Part shown: one piece after another, positions 39,119 to 47,831 of the stretch | Numbering within the stretch: the stretch's first letter is position 1 | Layout of the letters: the number at the start of each line of letters is the position of its first letter | From: Azospirillum sp. TSO35-2 | Lineage (GTDB): Bacteria > Pseudomonadota > Alphaproteobacteria > Azospirillales > Azospirillaceae | Direction of reading: 5' to 3' | NCBI RefSeq assembly: GCF_003116095.1 | Contig: NZ_LGRA01000022.1 | Coordinates: forward strand, 139,516-202,760 | DNA: 63,245 bases | Position numbers and translations under genes: made by a program | The notes under the pieces: model-generated | Told to the model about the DNA's origin: nothing | The model's database searches: none | The model's input: only the letters and a program-made list of their open reading frames with translations

Positions 39119-40348
39119 ATGCCGCTGCCCCCCGCCTTCCCGCCGCCGCTCCGCCCCGGCGCGGTGATCCATGGTCCGGGCTCGTACGGGGTCGACGCGC
39201 TGCTGGACGGCTTCACCGCCGAGTTGACCCGGCGCGGCTTCCGCGTCGGCGGTCTGGTCCAGCGCAACCACGGCCCCGGCGACGACTGCGCCGAGCGGAT
39301 GGAACTGGTCGACGTCGCCACCGGCCACGCCTACGACATCACCCAGCGGCTGGGGCGGGAATCGCAGTCCTGCCGCGTCGATCCGACCGGCGTCGCCGAG
39401 GCCAGCCAGGCGATCCGCCGGGCGGTGGCGGAACGCGTCGACCTGCTGGTCGTCAACAAGTTCGCCGGTCTGGAATCGCACGGCGACGGCCTGTCGGACG
39501 AGATGCTGACCGCCATCGCCGAGGGCATCCCGCTGCTGACCAGCGTCGGCAGCCGCTATCTGAACGAATGGCAGACCGCCACCGGCGGCTTCTGCGAGCT
39601 GCTGTCGCCGGTGGAAGACGCGCTGTGGCGCTGGTGGGGGCCGCAGCGGCTGTACGACGATCTGGTCAACGGCGTCGCCGACACCGCCGTCCGCCGCGTG
39701 GTGACCGGCGCCAAATGGGTGCTGGTGGAAACCGACGCCGGGCTGGGCGTCGCCGCCCGGCAGGGCGATTCCGAGCTGGCCGCCGCACCGGAGCGCTGGG
39801 CCGGGCGGTCGTTGCGCGACCTCGCGGCGCTGGCGGCGCGGTCGTGGGACCCGCTGGAGATCGCCGTCGGGGTCGCCGCGCTGAATGCGCACTACAACCA
39901 CCCCGGCCTGACCGGCGCGCCCGGCAACGGGCTGGACCTGTTCGCCAAGGTCGAGGGGCGGGTGGTGGTGGTCGGCGGCTTCCCCCAGGTCGCCCAGCGG
40001 ATGCCGCGCGCCCAGGTGATCGACATGACCCCGCGCGACGGCGAACACCCGGAGGCCGCCTGCGACTGGCTGCTGCCGGGGGCCGACGCGGTGGCCGTCA
40101 CCGCCTCGGCCTTCGCCAACCGCACCCTGCCCCGCCTGCTGCGGGTGTCGGCCGGGGCGCGGGTGGCGATGATCGGCCCCGGCACGCCGCTGACCCCGCG
40201 CCTGTTCGACTACGGCATCGAATCGCTGGCCGGCTTCGTCGCCGAGGACCGCGAGGCGGTGGTCCGCACCATCGCCGCCGGCGGCGGCTCGCGCGATTTC
40301 CACCCGTTTGGCCGGATGGTCACGCTGCACCGGCCGCACCACTCTTAA
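39119..40348 (+). CDS. DUF2478-DUF364 fusion protein, candidate metal-handling protein
   Basis: A 409-residue two-domain protein. Residues about 15-160 look like DUF2478, an NTPase-like domain: VIHGPGSYGVDALLDGF in the P-loop position (though GPGSYGVD is not a canonical GxxxxGK[ST]), DLLVVNKFAGLESHGDG, LLTSVGSRYL. Residues about 240-405 resemble DUF364, a family described as putative heavy-metal chelating: IAVGVAALNAHYNHPG, VVVVGGFPQVAQRM, GADAVAVTASAFANRTL, IGPGTPLTPRLFDYG. Domain names are from memory of the family patterns. AAGGA lies eight bases before the ATG at 39119; the ATG at 39113 is too close to it. The placement after tusA suggests metal or sulfur cofactor work. Confidence 0.75.
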   Translation: MPLPPAFPPPLRPGAVIHGPGSYGVDALLDGFTAELTRRGFRVGGLVQRNHGPGDDCAERMELVDVATGHAYDITQRLGRESQSCRVDPTGVAEASQAIRRAVAERVDLLVVNKFAGLESHGDGLSDEMLTAIAEGIPLLTSVGSRYLNEWQTATGGFCELLSPVEDALWRWWGPQRLYDDLVNGVADTAVRRVVTGAKWVLVETDAGLGVAARQGDSELAAAPERWAGRSLRDLAALAARSWDPLEIAVGVAALNAHYNHPGLTGAPGNGLDLFAKVEGRVVVVGGFPQVAQRMPRAQVIDMTPRDGEHPEAACDWLLPGADAVAVTASAFANRTLPRLLRVSAGARVAMIGPGTPLTPRLFDYGIESLAGFVAEDREAVVRTIAAGGGSRDFHPFGRMVTLHRPHHS

Positions 40349-40387
40349 AGCAGCACCAAGCAAGAAAACCGGAGGAGTAGAGACACC

Positions 40388-40720
40388 ATGGCCGATCTGG
40401 ACCACCAGACCCGCATCGAGCTGGAAGCCGCCGCCTTCCGCGGCCTGGTCGAGCATCTGCGCAAGCGCACCGACGTGCAGAACATCGACCTGATGAACCT
40501 CGCCGGCTTCTGCCGCAACTGCCTGTCGAAATGGTACGCCGCCGCGGCCAAGGACCGCGGCGTCGCCCTGTCCGACGAGGACGCGCGCGTCGCCGTCTAC
40601 GGCATGCCCTATGCGGAGTGGAAGCAGAAGCACCAGAAGGACGCCACCCCCGAGCAGCAGAAGACCTTCGAGGACACCAAGCCGCTGCACGCCGAGATCA
40701 GCGGCCACACGGCGCGGTGA
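40388..40720 (+). CDS. DUF1244 protein
   Basis: A 110-residue helical protein of a family widespread in proteobacteria. The core DLMNLAGFCRNCLSKWYAAA (with a CxxC pair) and YGMPYAEWKQKHQKDAT are diagnostic. Function is not known; the CxxC could bind metal or be redox-active, but that is speculation. GGAGGAG lies a few bases before the ATG at 40388, and the gap to the DUF2478-DUF364 gene is 39 bp, so they probably form one transcript. Confidence 0.93.
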   Translation: MADLDHQTRIELEAAAFRGLVEHLRKRTDVQNIDLMNLAGFCRNCLSKWYAAAAKDRGVALSDEDARVAVYGMPYAEWKQKHQKDATPEQQKTFEDTKPLHAEISGHTAR

Positions 40721-40768
40721 TAGGACGGGTATGAACAGGCCCCCGCCCCAGCGGGCGGGGGCCATGTC

Positions 40769-41395
40769 TCAGGCGCTCACCGCGAAGGGCTGCACCACCG
40801 CCTGGAATTCCGGCAGCGCCTCGCACGCGTCGGCGTGCGCGGCCAACGCGGGCCAGCGGCTGCGGTCGAAGACGCCGGGGTGGGCTTCGCCGACGAAGCG
40901 CAGGGCGCAGCCGACCGCGATGTCGGGGTGGCCGATGCGGTCGCCGAACCACCAGGGGCCGGGGCGCGCCGCCCGGTCGGCCTCCAGCGCGTCGAGCACG
41001 GCGCCGATCTGGCCGGTGCAGCGCTCCACCCACAGGGCCGAGCGGTCCTGGTGCAGCACCCGTTCGTAGACCAGGCTGACCGCCTTGTCGGCAAGGCCGG
41101 TCGCCAGCGCGCAGACCTTCAGCGCCCGGCGGCGGTCCGGCCCCTGGCGCGCGATCAGCGCCCGTCCGGCGCCGGCGACCTCGTCGAGATGGTCGAGGAT
41201 GGCGCCGCTTTCGATCAGCACCTCGCCGTCGTCGAGCACCAGCGTCGGCACCCGCTTCAGCGGGTTGAAGCGCGCGACCTCCGCCGCGTCGGAAAAGACC
41301 GACCAGGGGCGATGCTCGTAGGCGATGCCGTAGAGCCGCAGCGCGATGGCGACGCGGCGCACGAAGGGCGAATCATACTGTCCGATCAGGATCAT
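40769..41395 (-). CDS. Glutathione S-transferase-like protein
   Basis: A 208-residue GST-fold protein. The thioredoxin-like N-domain has LIGQYDSPFVRRVAIALRLYG with the S-P pair in the position of the catalytic residue; the cis-proline loop is VPTL and the glutathione-gamma-Glu contact is ESGAI. The helical C-domain includes WWFGDRIGHPDIAVG, the usual N-capping/hydrophobic-staple motif. The exact substrate is not evident. The ATG at 41395 matches the N-terminal strand. Neighbouring genes are unrelated, and it converges with the DUF1244 gene. Confidence 0.93.
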   Translation of the reverse strand: MILIGQYDSPFVRRVAIALRLYGIAYEHRPWSVFSDAAEVARFNPLKRVPTLVLDDGEVLIESGAILDHLDEVAGAGRALIARQGPDRRRALKVCALATGLADKAVSLVYERVLHQDRSALWVERCTGQIGAVLDALEADRAARPGPWWFGDRIGHPDIAVGCALRFVGEAHPGVFDRSRWPALAAHADACEALPEFQAVVQPFAVSA

Positions 41396-41489
41396 CGTCG
41401 GGTCCCGCGGTGAGGGGTGGCGGTGAGTGCAGACCTGCACACCGATCCTACATCGGATTTGTCCCGATGCCGCATTCTTGCGGTGCGCC

Positions 41490-42299
41490 TCAGTCCCGCG
41501 CCACGATCGGGGTCAGCTTGTAGCGGGCGGCGATGCTTTCCAGCCGGCCGTCCTGCTTGATGTGGGCAACGAAGGCGTTCACCCGCTCCAGCCACGCCGG
41601 GTCGCCGGGCGCCACCGCGTAGGCGTAGGGGGTCGGCTGCACCGGGACGTCCGGCACGATCAGCCGCGCCCAGGGCTGGAACGCCAGCATGCGCTGGCCG
41701 TAGGGATAGTCGGTCAGGAAGGCGTCGGCGCGGCCGGACTGCACCTCCTCCTCGCGCTCCTGCGGGCGGTTGACGGCGACGATGCGGGCGGAGGTCATCG
41801 CCTTGCGGGCGTAGCCTTCCATGTAGGTGTCCTTCTGGACGACGACGACGTTGCCGGCGCGGTCCAGATCCTCCCAGCGGCCGATCTGCCCGCTGGCCTG
41901 GGAGGTCACCGCGTAGATGCCGCTGCGCAGGTAGGGCTGGCTGAACGCCACCTTCGCCGCCCGCGCCGCGGTGGCGCCGATGGCGAACATGCCGATGTCG
42001 CAGCGATCGGCCAGCAGATCATCGATGAAGCGCGGAAAGCTCGATTCGACATAGGCGACCGCCACGCCCAGATCGCCTGCGAAGGCCGCCGCCAGCTCGA
42101 CGTCCAGCCCCTCCAGCACGCCGGTGCGCGGGTTGCGGAACGAGATCGCGTAGTATTCGGGCCACATGCAGACACGAAGTTGCTTTGATTCCGCAATTTT
42201 CTGAAGATGTCCATCAACGGCCGTGGCCGGCGCCGCGGTCCCCGGCAGAAGGAGGGACAGAGTTGCCAAACCGATTGCCCAGCCGATGCGCGTCGCCAT
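41490..42299 (-). CDS. Periplasmic amino-acid-type solute-binding protein (family 3)
   Basis: A 269-residue exported binding protein. A signal peptide covers about residues 1-30 (RIGWAIGLATLSLLLPGTAA, cleavage after ATA). The mature part has the SBP family 3 blocks LRVCMWPEYYAISFRNP, LEGLDVELAAAFAG, RCDIGMFAIGATAARA, ADAFLTDYPYG and the C-terminal INAFVAHIKQDGRL-like segment. It probably captures an amino acid or related small ligand. No ABC permease or ATPase is adjacent, so it is either an orphan receptor or works with a remote transporter. It is divergent from the hybrid kinase gene, so a sensory role for the pair is possible but unproven. Confidence 0.92.
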   Translation of the reverse strand: MATRIGWAIGLATLSLLLPGTAAPATAVDGHLQKIAESKQLRVCMWPEYYAISFRNPRTGVLEGLDVELAAAFAGDLGVAVAYVESSFPRFIDDLLADRCDIGMFAIGATAARAAKVAFSQPYLRSGIYAVTSQASGQIGRWEDLDRAGNVVVVQKDTYMEGYARKAMTSARIVAVNRPQEREEEVQSGRADAFLTDYPYGQRMLAFQPWARLIVPDVPVQPTPYAYAVAPGDPAWLERVNAFVAHIKQDGRLESIAARYKLTPIVARD

Positions 42300-42446
42300 G
42301 TCACACCTTTCGTTGCACTGCCGCCATTGGTCTTGCTTGCAACGCAGCAAGGTTTTCGCGCGGCGCCTGCATACTACCACCCTTTCCACTCAACCGGCAG
42401 CCGATGCTTGGCGGAAGAGGGGTATACCTGCTATTGTGATCTCCGG

Positions 42447-45400
42447 ATGCAACCCCCGAATGGCCGCGGACGACCACGGATGGTCGGGGCGGATGGCCGG
42501 GGCGGCCGGCATCCCGGTCCGCATGGCGGCCCGATGCCCGATCCGAGTGCCCTTTTCACCACGCGGTTGCCCATCACCCGTCTCCACCCGATCATCCGGA
42601 ACACAGCCCTGGCCCCGCTCCCCGCACCCCAGCCCCCAGCAAAAGCGGAACCGAAGGGTCTTTTCCGGCATCGCGGCGGCGTCATCGCCTTTGCCCTGCT
42701 CGCCGTCTTCGCCCTGCTGATCAACCAGGGCTACCAGCTGGCCGCCGCGCGTCAGGCGACGCTGGCGGCGACGGAGGCCAACCTCGCCAACCTCGCCGCG
42801 GCACTGGAGGTTTCGACCACGCGGACGCTGCAGTCGGTCGACCTGACGCTGACCGCCATCGTCGATTCCCTCGGTGATTCCGGCTGGACCGGCGACGACG
42901 CGGCGACCGAGCCCGACGCGGCCGGCCGGGCGAGCCGGACCGACGTGATGGGGCTGCTGACCGACCGGCTGCGGCGGTCGCCGCACCTGCGGGCGCTGAC
43001 CCTGCTGGACCGCACCGGCCGCATCGTCGTCAGCACCGAAGGGATGCATCCGGCCGGCGCCTATCTCACCGAACTCGACGCCTTCCGCCTCCACGCCTCC
43101 GGCCAGGCCGGCGGGCTGGTGATCGGCGACCCCAGGCCCGGCCGCGGCCTGCTCGACCGTGCGGCGAACGGCGAGCGGTCGGGGCGCTGGCTGCTGCCGA
43201 TCAGCCGCGCCCTGCGCGAGGCGGACGGAACGCTGCTGGGCGTGATCGTCGCCACCGTCAACCCGGACTATTTCCAGGGCCTGTACCGGGCGGTGCAGAT
43301 CAGCGACGCCGGCGAGGGCGGGGGTGGCGGCGGCCATGTCGCGCTCTACCGCTACGACGGCACGCTGCTCACCGGCCAACCCCCGGTGACCGAGGCGATC
43401 GGCCGCTCCTTCGCCGCGACGCCGCTGTTCCGGTCGCGGCTGCCGGCGGCGGAATACGGCGTGTTCCACGAGCGCGGGGCCGACGGGGCGATCATGATCA
43501 CCGCCTACCGGGCGACGCCGGTCTGGCCGCTGGTGCTGGCGATCAGCGTCGACCAGGGCGCCGCGCTCGCCGGCTGGCAGAAGAACCTGACGATGGCGAT
43601 GCTGCTGTCGGGCGGGCTGATCCTGCTGCTGACGCTGTTCGGGCTGCTGCTGACCCGGTCGCTGGCGGCGCAGCGCCGCCAGGGCGAGGCGCTGGAGGAG
43701 GCGAACGCCCGGCTGAACGCCATCGTCGACACCGCGGCGGAGGGCATCGTGACCGCCCGCCCCGACGGCGTGATCGAGGCCGCCAACCCGGCCGCCCACG
43801 CCATGTTCCGCTGCCCGCCCGGCGGGCTGGTCGGCCGGTCGGTGGTCGAGCTGCTGCCGGCGGAGACGCGCGACGCCGCCACCCGCGCGCTGTCGGACAT
43901 CGCCCGCGGCCGCCGGCCGATGACGGCGGGCATCAGCGGCGAAACCACCGCGCTGCGCCCGGCGGAGAAGGATGCGGCGGAAGGCGGGTCCGGAGACGGA
44001 TCGGAGGATGGCGAGCGCTTCCCGCTGGCCTGCTCGGTGGCGCTGGTGAAGACGGCGGCCGGGCCGCTCTACGCCGCCATCCTGCGCGACCTGACCGACG
44101 CCAAGCGGGTGGAGCACACGCTGCGCGAGGCCAAGGAACGGGCGGAGGACGGGCAGCGCATCAAGATGGAGTTCCTCGCGACGATGAGTCACGAGATCCG
44201 CACGCCGATGAACGGGGTGATCGGCATGGCCGGGCTGCTGCTCGACACCCCGATGGAGACGGAACAGCGGACCTACGCCGAAACCATCCGCGATTCCGCC
44301 GAATCGCTGCTGGTCATCATCAACGACATCCTGGACTACTCGAAGATCGACGCCGACCGCCTCGAGCTGGAGATCGGCGAGTTCGAGCTGGGGCCGATGG
44401 TGGAAAGCGTGGCGGAGATCCTGGCGCCGCGCGCCGCCGCCAAGGGGCTGGACCTGGCCAGCTTCGTGCCGCCGTCGCTGCGCGGCAGCCTGCGCGGCGA
44501 TGCCGGGCGGCTGCGCCAGATCCTGCTGAACCTGGCCGGCAACGCCATCAAGTTCACCGACACCGGCAGCGTCACCATCCTGCTGGGCGAGGAGCCGGCG
44601 GAACCGGGCCAGCCGGCCGATTGCGTCCGCGTCCGCTTCGAGGTGCGCGACACCGGCATCGGCATCCCGGAGGAGGACCGGCCGCGCCTGTTCGCCATGT
44701 TCACCCAGGTCGATTCCTCCGCCGCCCGCCGCCATGGCGGCACCGGCCTCGGCCTGGCGATCTGCAAGCGGCTGGCCGAACTGATGGGCGGCGCGATCGG
44801 CGTAGACAGCCGGCCCGGCGCCGGCAGCAGCTTCTGGGTGTCGATCCCGCTGCAGCGCGGCACCGGGATGGTGCAGGCGCCGGCACCGATCGGCGACTGG
44901 ACCGGGCGGCGCGTGCTGCTGGTCGACGACACCGCCGTCAACCGCGATCTGCTGACCCGCCATCTGGTCGGCTTCGGCATCCAGACCGAGACCGCCGAGG
45001 ACGGCGCCCAGGCGCTGGAGCGGCTGGAGGCGGCGGTCCGCGCCGGCCGGCCGTTCGACGCGGCGATCCTCGACCACCGCATGCCCGGCCTCACCGGCCC
45101 GGAACTGGCGGAGCGCATCCGCGCCACGCCGGCGCTGGCCGCCATCCGGCTGGCGCTCGCCTCGTCCCAGCGGCTGGAGTGGCCGGAGTGGGAGAAGGGC
45201 GCGGTCGATGCCCATCTGGCGAAGCCGATCCGCTTCCGCGCCCTGTGCCAGTGCCTCGCCCGGCTGCTCGACCGCCGGGCGGAACCGCTCGACCCGCAAC
45301 CGCAACCGGTGGCGCCGCCGGCACCGCCGGCCGCGGTCGCCGTGCCGGCCGCGGCGGAGGCCGGGCCGCGCGTCCGCGTGCTGGTGGCGGAGGACAACCC

Positions 45401-46133
45401 GGTCAACCAGCAGCTCACGCTCGCCCTGCTGCGCCGCGCCGGCCACAGCGCCGAAACCGCGGCGAACGGGGAGGAGGCGGTGGAGGCGGTGTCGTCCCGG
45501 CCCTACGATCTGGTGCTGATGGACGTGCAGATGCCGGTGATGGACGGTCTGGAAGCGACGCGCCGCATCCGGCGGCTGAACGGGCCGGCGGCGCGCATCC
45601 CCATCGTGGCGCTGACCGCCAACGCCATGCAGGGCGACGCCGCCGCCTGCCTGGAAGCCGGGATGGACGACTATCTGTCCAAGCCGATCAACGCCCGCAA
45701 GCTGCTGGACGCGGTCGCCCGCGTCGCCCGCCCGGCGGCAGAACGGCCACCGCCGCCGCCCGCCCCGGCCAGCCCGGCGGAGGCGGCGACGGTGAACGCC
45801 GAGAAGGTCGACGAGCTGCGCGACGCGCTGGGCGAGGACGGCTTCGTCCTGCTGCTGGAAACCTTCTTCAGCGACAGCCCGGTCCATCTCGACCTGCTGC
45901 GCACCGCCATCGCCCACGGCGACTGCACCGGCATCGAGCGCGAGGCGCACATCCTGAAGGGGTCCGCCGGCAATGTCGGCTTCGACCGGCTGGCGCAGGC
46001 CGCCGACCGGCTGGTCGTGGCGGCGCGACGGCGCGACCGGACCGTGCTGACCACCGACGCTGGCGAACGCGTCTCCCGCGAATTGGCCGCCGCCGAACGC
46101 GCGATGGGCGAGCTGGCCTCGCCGGCGCTCTGA
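42447..46133 (+). CDS. Hybrid sensor kinase: CACHE-like sensor, PAS, HisKA, HATPase, REC, REC, HPt
   Basis: A 1228-residue phosphorelay kinase. A transmembrane segment at about 78-98 and another at 383-403 enclose a periplasmic domain of about 285 residues that looks like a double CACHE sensor (TLQSVDLTLTAIVDSL; LPISRALREADGTLLGVIVATV, partly quoted). Then come a PAS domain (about 420-555), HisKA with His582 (TMSHEIRTPMNGV), an HATPase (NLAGNAIKFTD, DTGIGI, GGTGLGLAICK), a receiver with Asp876 (AILDHRMPG), a second with Asp1026 (LMDVQMPVMDG) and an HPt domain with His1168 (EAHILKGSAGNVGF). ATGs at 42480 and 42534 are alternative starts; none has a strong ribosome-binding site. The natural target is the response regulator gene 163 bp downstream. 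Confidence 0.95.
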   Translation: MQPPNGRGRPRMVGADGRGGRHPGPHGGPMPDPSALFTTRLPITRLHPIIRNTALAPLPAPQPPAKAEPKGLFRHRGGVIAFALLAVFALLINQGYQLAAARQATLAATEANLANLAAALEVSTTRTLQSVDLTLTAIVDSLGDSGWTGDDAATEPDAAGRASRTDVMGLLTDRLRRSPHLRALTLLDRTGRIVVSTEGMHPAGAYLTELDAFRLHASGQAGGLVIGDPRPGRGLLDRAANGERSGRWLLPISRALREADGTLLGVIVATVNPDYFQGLYRAVQISDAGEGGGGGGHVALYRYDGTLLTGQPPVTEAIGRSFAATPLFRSRLPAAEYGVFHERGADGAIMITAYRATPVWPLVLAISVDQGAALAGWQKNLTMAMLLSGGLILLLTLFGLLLTRSLAAQRRQGEALEEANARLNAIVDTAAEGIVTARPDGVIEAANPAAHAMFRCPPGGLVGRSVVELLPAETRDAATRALSDIARGRRPMTAGISGETTALRPAEKDAAEGGSGDGSEDGERFPLACSVALVKTAAGPLYAAILRDLTDAKRVEHTLREAKERAEDGQRIKMEFLATMSHEIRTPMNGVIGMAGLLLDTPMETEQRTYAETIRDSAESLLVIINDILDYSKIDADRLELEIGEFELGPMVESVAEILAPRAAAKGLDLASFVPPSLRGSLRGDAGRLRQILLNLAGNAIKFTDTGSVTILLGEEPAEPGQPADCVRVRFEVRDTGIGIPEEDRPRLFAMFTQVDSSAARRHGGTGLGLAICKRLAELMGGAIGVDSRPGAGSSFWVSIPLQRGTGMVQAPAPIGDWTGRRVLLVDDTAVNRDLLTRHLVGFGIQTETAEDGAQALERLEAAVRAGRPFDAAILDHRMPGLTGPELAERIRATPALAAIRLALASSQRLEWPEWEKGAVDAHLAKPIRFRALCQCLARLLDRRAEPLDPQPQPVAPPAPPAAVAVPAAAEAGPRVRVLVAEDNPVNQQLTLALLRRAGHSAETAANGEEAVEAVSSRPYDLVLMDVQMPVMDGLEATRRIRRLNGPAARIPIVALTANAMQGDAAACLEAGMDDYLSKPINARKLLDAVARVARPAAERPPPPPAPASPAEAATVNAEKVDELRDALGEDGFVLLLETFFSDSPVHLDLLRTAIAHGDCTGIEREAHILKGSAGNVGFDRLAQAADRLVVAARRRDRTVLTTDAGERVSRELAAAERAMGELASPAL

Positions 46134-46296
46134 TCCCGTCCGAGGCCGACGGCGCGGCCGCGGGACAACTGCGCGCAACGGAACGCTTTGTTGCGACGCA
46201 ATGCCGCCGGCAATTGTGTCATCGCTAAAGTTTTGGCAAAATACCCGGCATTCCTGGCCCCGTCCTGGCCGCCCATCCGCCGGAGAACACGCCGAC

Positions 46297-47229
46297 ATGG
46301 CCGACGCCGTCACCGCCCTGGTTGTCGATGACGAGGAGATGACCCGCGCCATCGTCGCCGGCTACCTCGCCCGCATCGGCTACCGGACGCTGGAAGCCGA
46401 GAACAAGGCGCAAGCCTGGGACATCCTGCAGAGCGCCGGGCAGACCATCCACGTCGTGCTGCTCGACCGCCGGCTGGCCGACGGCGACGGGCTGGAGCTG
46501 TACGAGCGGATGAAGGGGGTGCCGCATCTGGCCGAGATCCCGGTGATCGTCCAGACCGTTTCCGACAGCAGCGCGGAGATCGCGGCGGCCATCCGCGTCG
46601 GCGTGTTCTATTACCTGATCAAGCCCTATGACGGCGCCCTGCTGCGCTCCGTCGTCCGCGCCGCGGAGGAGACGACCGGCCGGCTGAAGAGCCTGAAGGG
46701 CGACCTGCGCTCGCGCGCCGACGCCATCGCCCTGCTGCGCGACGCCCGTTTCCGCTTCCGCACCCCGCAGGAGGCGCAGAATTTGGCGATCACCCTGTCG
46801 TCGATCGCCCAGACCTCGCACAGCCTGACCTTCGGCCTGTCGGAGATCCTGATGAACGCGGTGGAGCACGGCAACCTCGGCATCGGCTTCGAGGCCAAGG
46901 GCCGGCTGAAGACCAGCGGCATGCTGGGCCGCGAGATCGAGGCGCGGCTGGACTCGTCGGAGCATCGCGACAAACACGCCACCCTGCATGTCGAGCGCAG
47001 CGACAGCCGGGTCATCTTCACCGTCACCGACATGGGCCGGGGCTTCGACTTCAACCGCTACCTGACGGTCGACGCCTTCCAGTCGACCGCCACCCACGGC
47101 CGCGGCATCGCGCTGGCCCGCATGGTCGGGTTCGACCAGCTCACCTATGTCGGCAACGGCAACCGGGTGGTCGGCATCGTCAACCTGCCGCAGCCGACGG
47201 AGGATCCGGAGGAAGACCCCGCCGGCTGA
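46297..47229 (+). CDS. Response regulator with RsbW-type histidine-kinase-like output domain
   Basis: A 310-residue protein joining a receiver domain to an anti-sigma-type kinase. The receiver (1-125) has ALVVDDEEMTRAIV, Asp57 in VVLLDRRLADGDG and the YLIKPYD lysine. The C-terminal half (about 160-305) is HATPase_c_2 of the RsbW class: SEILMNAVEHGNLGIGFEAKG (the asparagine N-box, partly quoted), DMGRGFDFN for the G1 box, and a THGRGIALARMVGFDQ lid. It could phosphorylate or bind a STAS protein under control of phosphorylation. A STAS gene lies 241 bp downstream, convergent. It follows the hybrid kinase in the same direction. Confidence 0.9.
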   Translation: MADAVTALVVDDEEMTRAIVAGYLARIGYRTLEAENKAQAWDILQSAGQTIHVVLLDRRLADGDGLELYERMKGVPHLAEIPVIVQTVSDSSAEIAAAIRVGVFYYLIKPYDGALLRSVVRAAEETTGRLKSLKGDLRSRADAIALLRDARFRFRTPQEAQNLAITLSSIAQTSHSLTFGLSEILMNAVEHGNLGIGFEAKGRLKTSGMLGREIEARLDSSEHRDKHATLHVERSDSRVIFTVTDMGRGFDFNRYLTVDAFQSTATHGRGIALARMVGFDQLTYVGNGNRVVGIVNLPQPTEDPEEDPAG

Positions 47230-47469
47230 TCCACAGCAGGGTCAGGTCGGCGCGCTGCCGGCCGCCGGCGAAGCGTCCCAGCACCAGGATCGGCACGTCG
47301 CGCAGCGCCGCGGCGGCGCGCAGCCCGGCGACCGCCGCCGGGCCGCAGCCTGGCAGGCCGGCCACCGCGTCCGCCAAGCCATCGCCGTCGACCACCGCGG
47401 CGCCGCGCACCCCCAGCGCCTCCAGCGCCGAGCGCAGCGGCCCGGCCGCCGCGTTCGTCGCTCAAGGGG

Positions 47470-47775
47470 TCAGAACTCGCAGGGGACGATGGTGTGGAAT
47501 TCGGAGATCTCGATCATATCGCGGACCTGCCCGCGCGGGTGCTTCATGCTCAGCCGCACCGCCGCCCGCTTGGCCGCGCTGTTCGCCAGCACCAGCAGCC
47601 CGAGCCCGGCGGAGTCGATGAACTCGACGCCATCCAGGTTCAGCACGCAGTCCGTCACCCGGTCGCGCTCGAACGCCTCCAGGATCTGCCGGAACTCGGC
47701 GTCGGCCTCGAAGGTCAGTTGGCCGCGCAGTTCGACCTCGCGCAGCCCGGCGGTGTCCCGCACCGTGCAGTCCAT
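47470..47775 (-). CDS. STAS-domain anti-sigma factor antagonist
   Basis: A 101-residue anti-anti-sigma protein. The STAS fold is complete: VELRGQLTFEADAEFRQIL, VLNLDGVEFIDSAGLGLLVLA (partly quoted). Ser55 in FIDSAGLG is the residue phosphorylated by RsbW-type kinases. In the classical cycle the unphosphorylated form binds the kinase and frees a sigma factor or other client. The kinase-like response regulator ending at 47229 is the obvious partner. It is immediately upstream of the diguanylate cyclase stop (57 bp) in reverse order: cyclase, then STAS, on the same strand. The ATG at 47775 begins the first strand. Confidence 0.92.
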   Translation of the reverse strand: MDCTVRDTAGLREVELRGQLTFEADAEFRQILEAFERDRVTDCVLNLDGVEFIDSAGLGLLVLANSAAKRAAVRLSMKHPRGQVRDMIEISEFHTIVPCEF

Positions 47776-47831
47776 GCTTGTCAACCCAACAGAGGGGCCC
47801 TGCGAACCCGGCGGCGCCTTGCCGGCCGGGG

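Noticed and set aside
37478..40765. A 1095-codon minus-strand frame spanning several genes
   Set aside because: It runs antisense to the tusA, DUF2478-DUF364 and DUF1244 genes and out of frame with the SDR; the real genes have motifs and ribosome-binding sites and this frame has neither.
42390..46352. A 1320-codon open frame antisense to the hybrid kinase
   Set aside because: It is a mirror of the kinase's GC-rich third positions, rich in Arg, Gln, Gly and Ala with no recognisable domain, while the plus strand encodes complete kinase, receiver and HPt domains.
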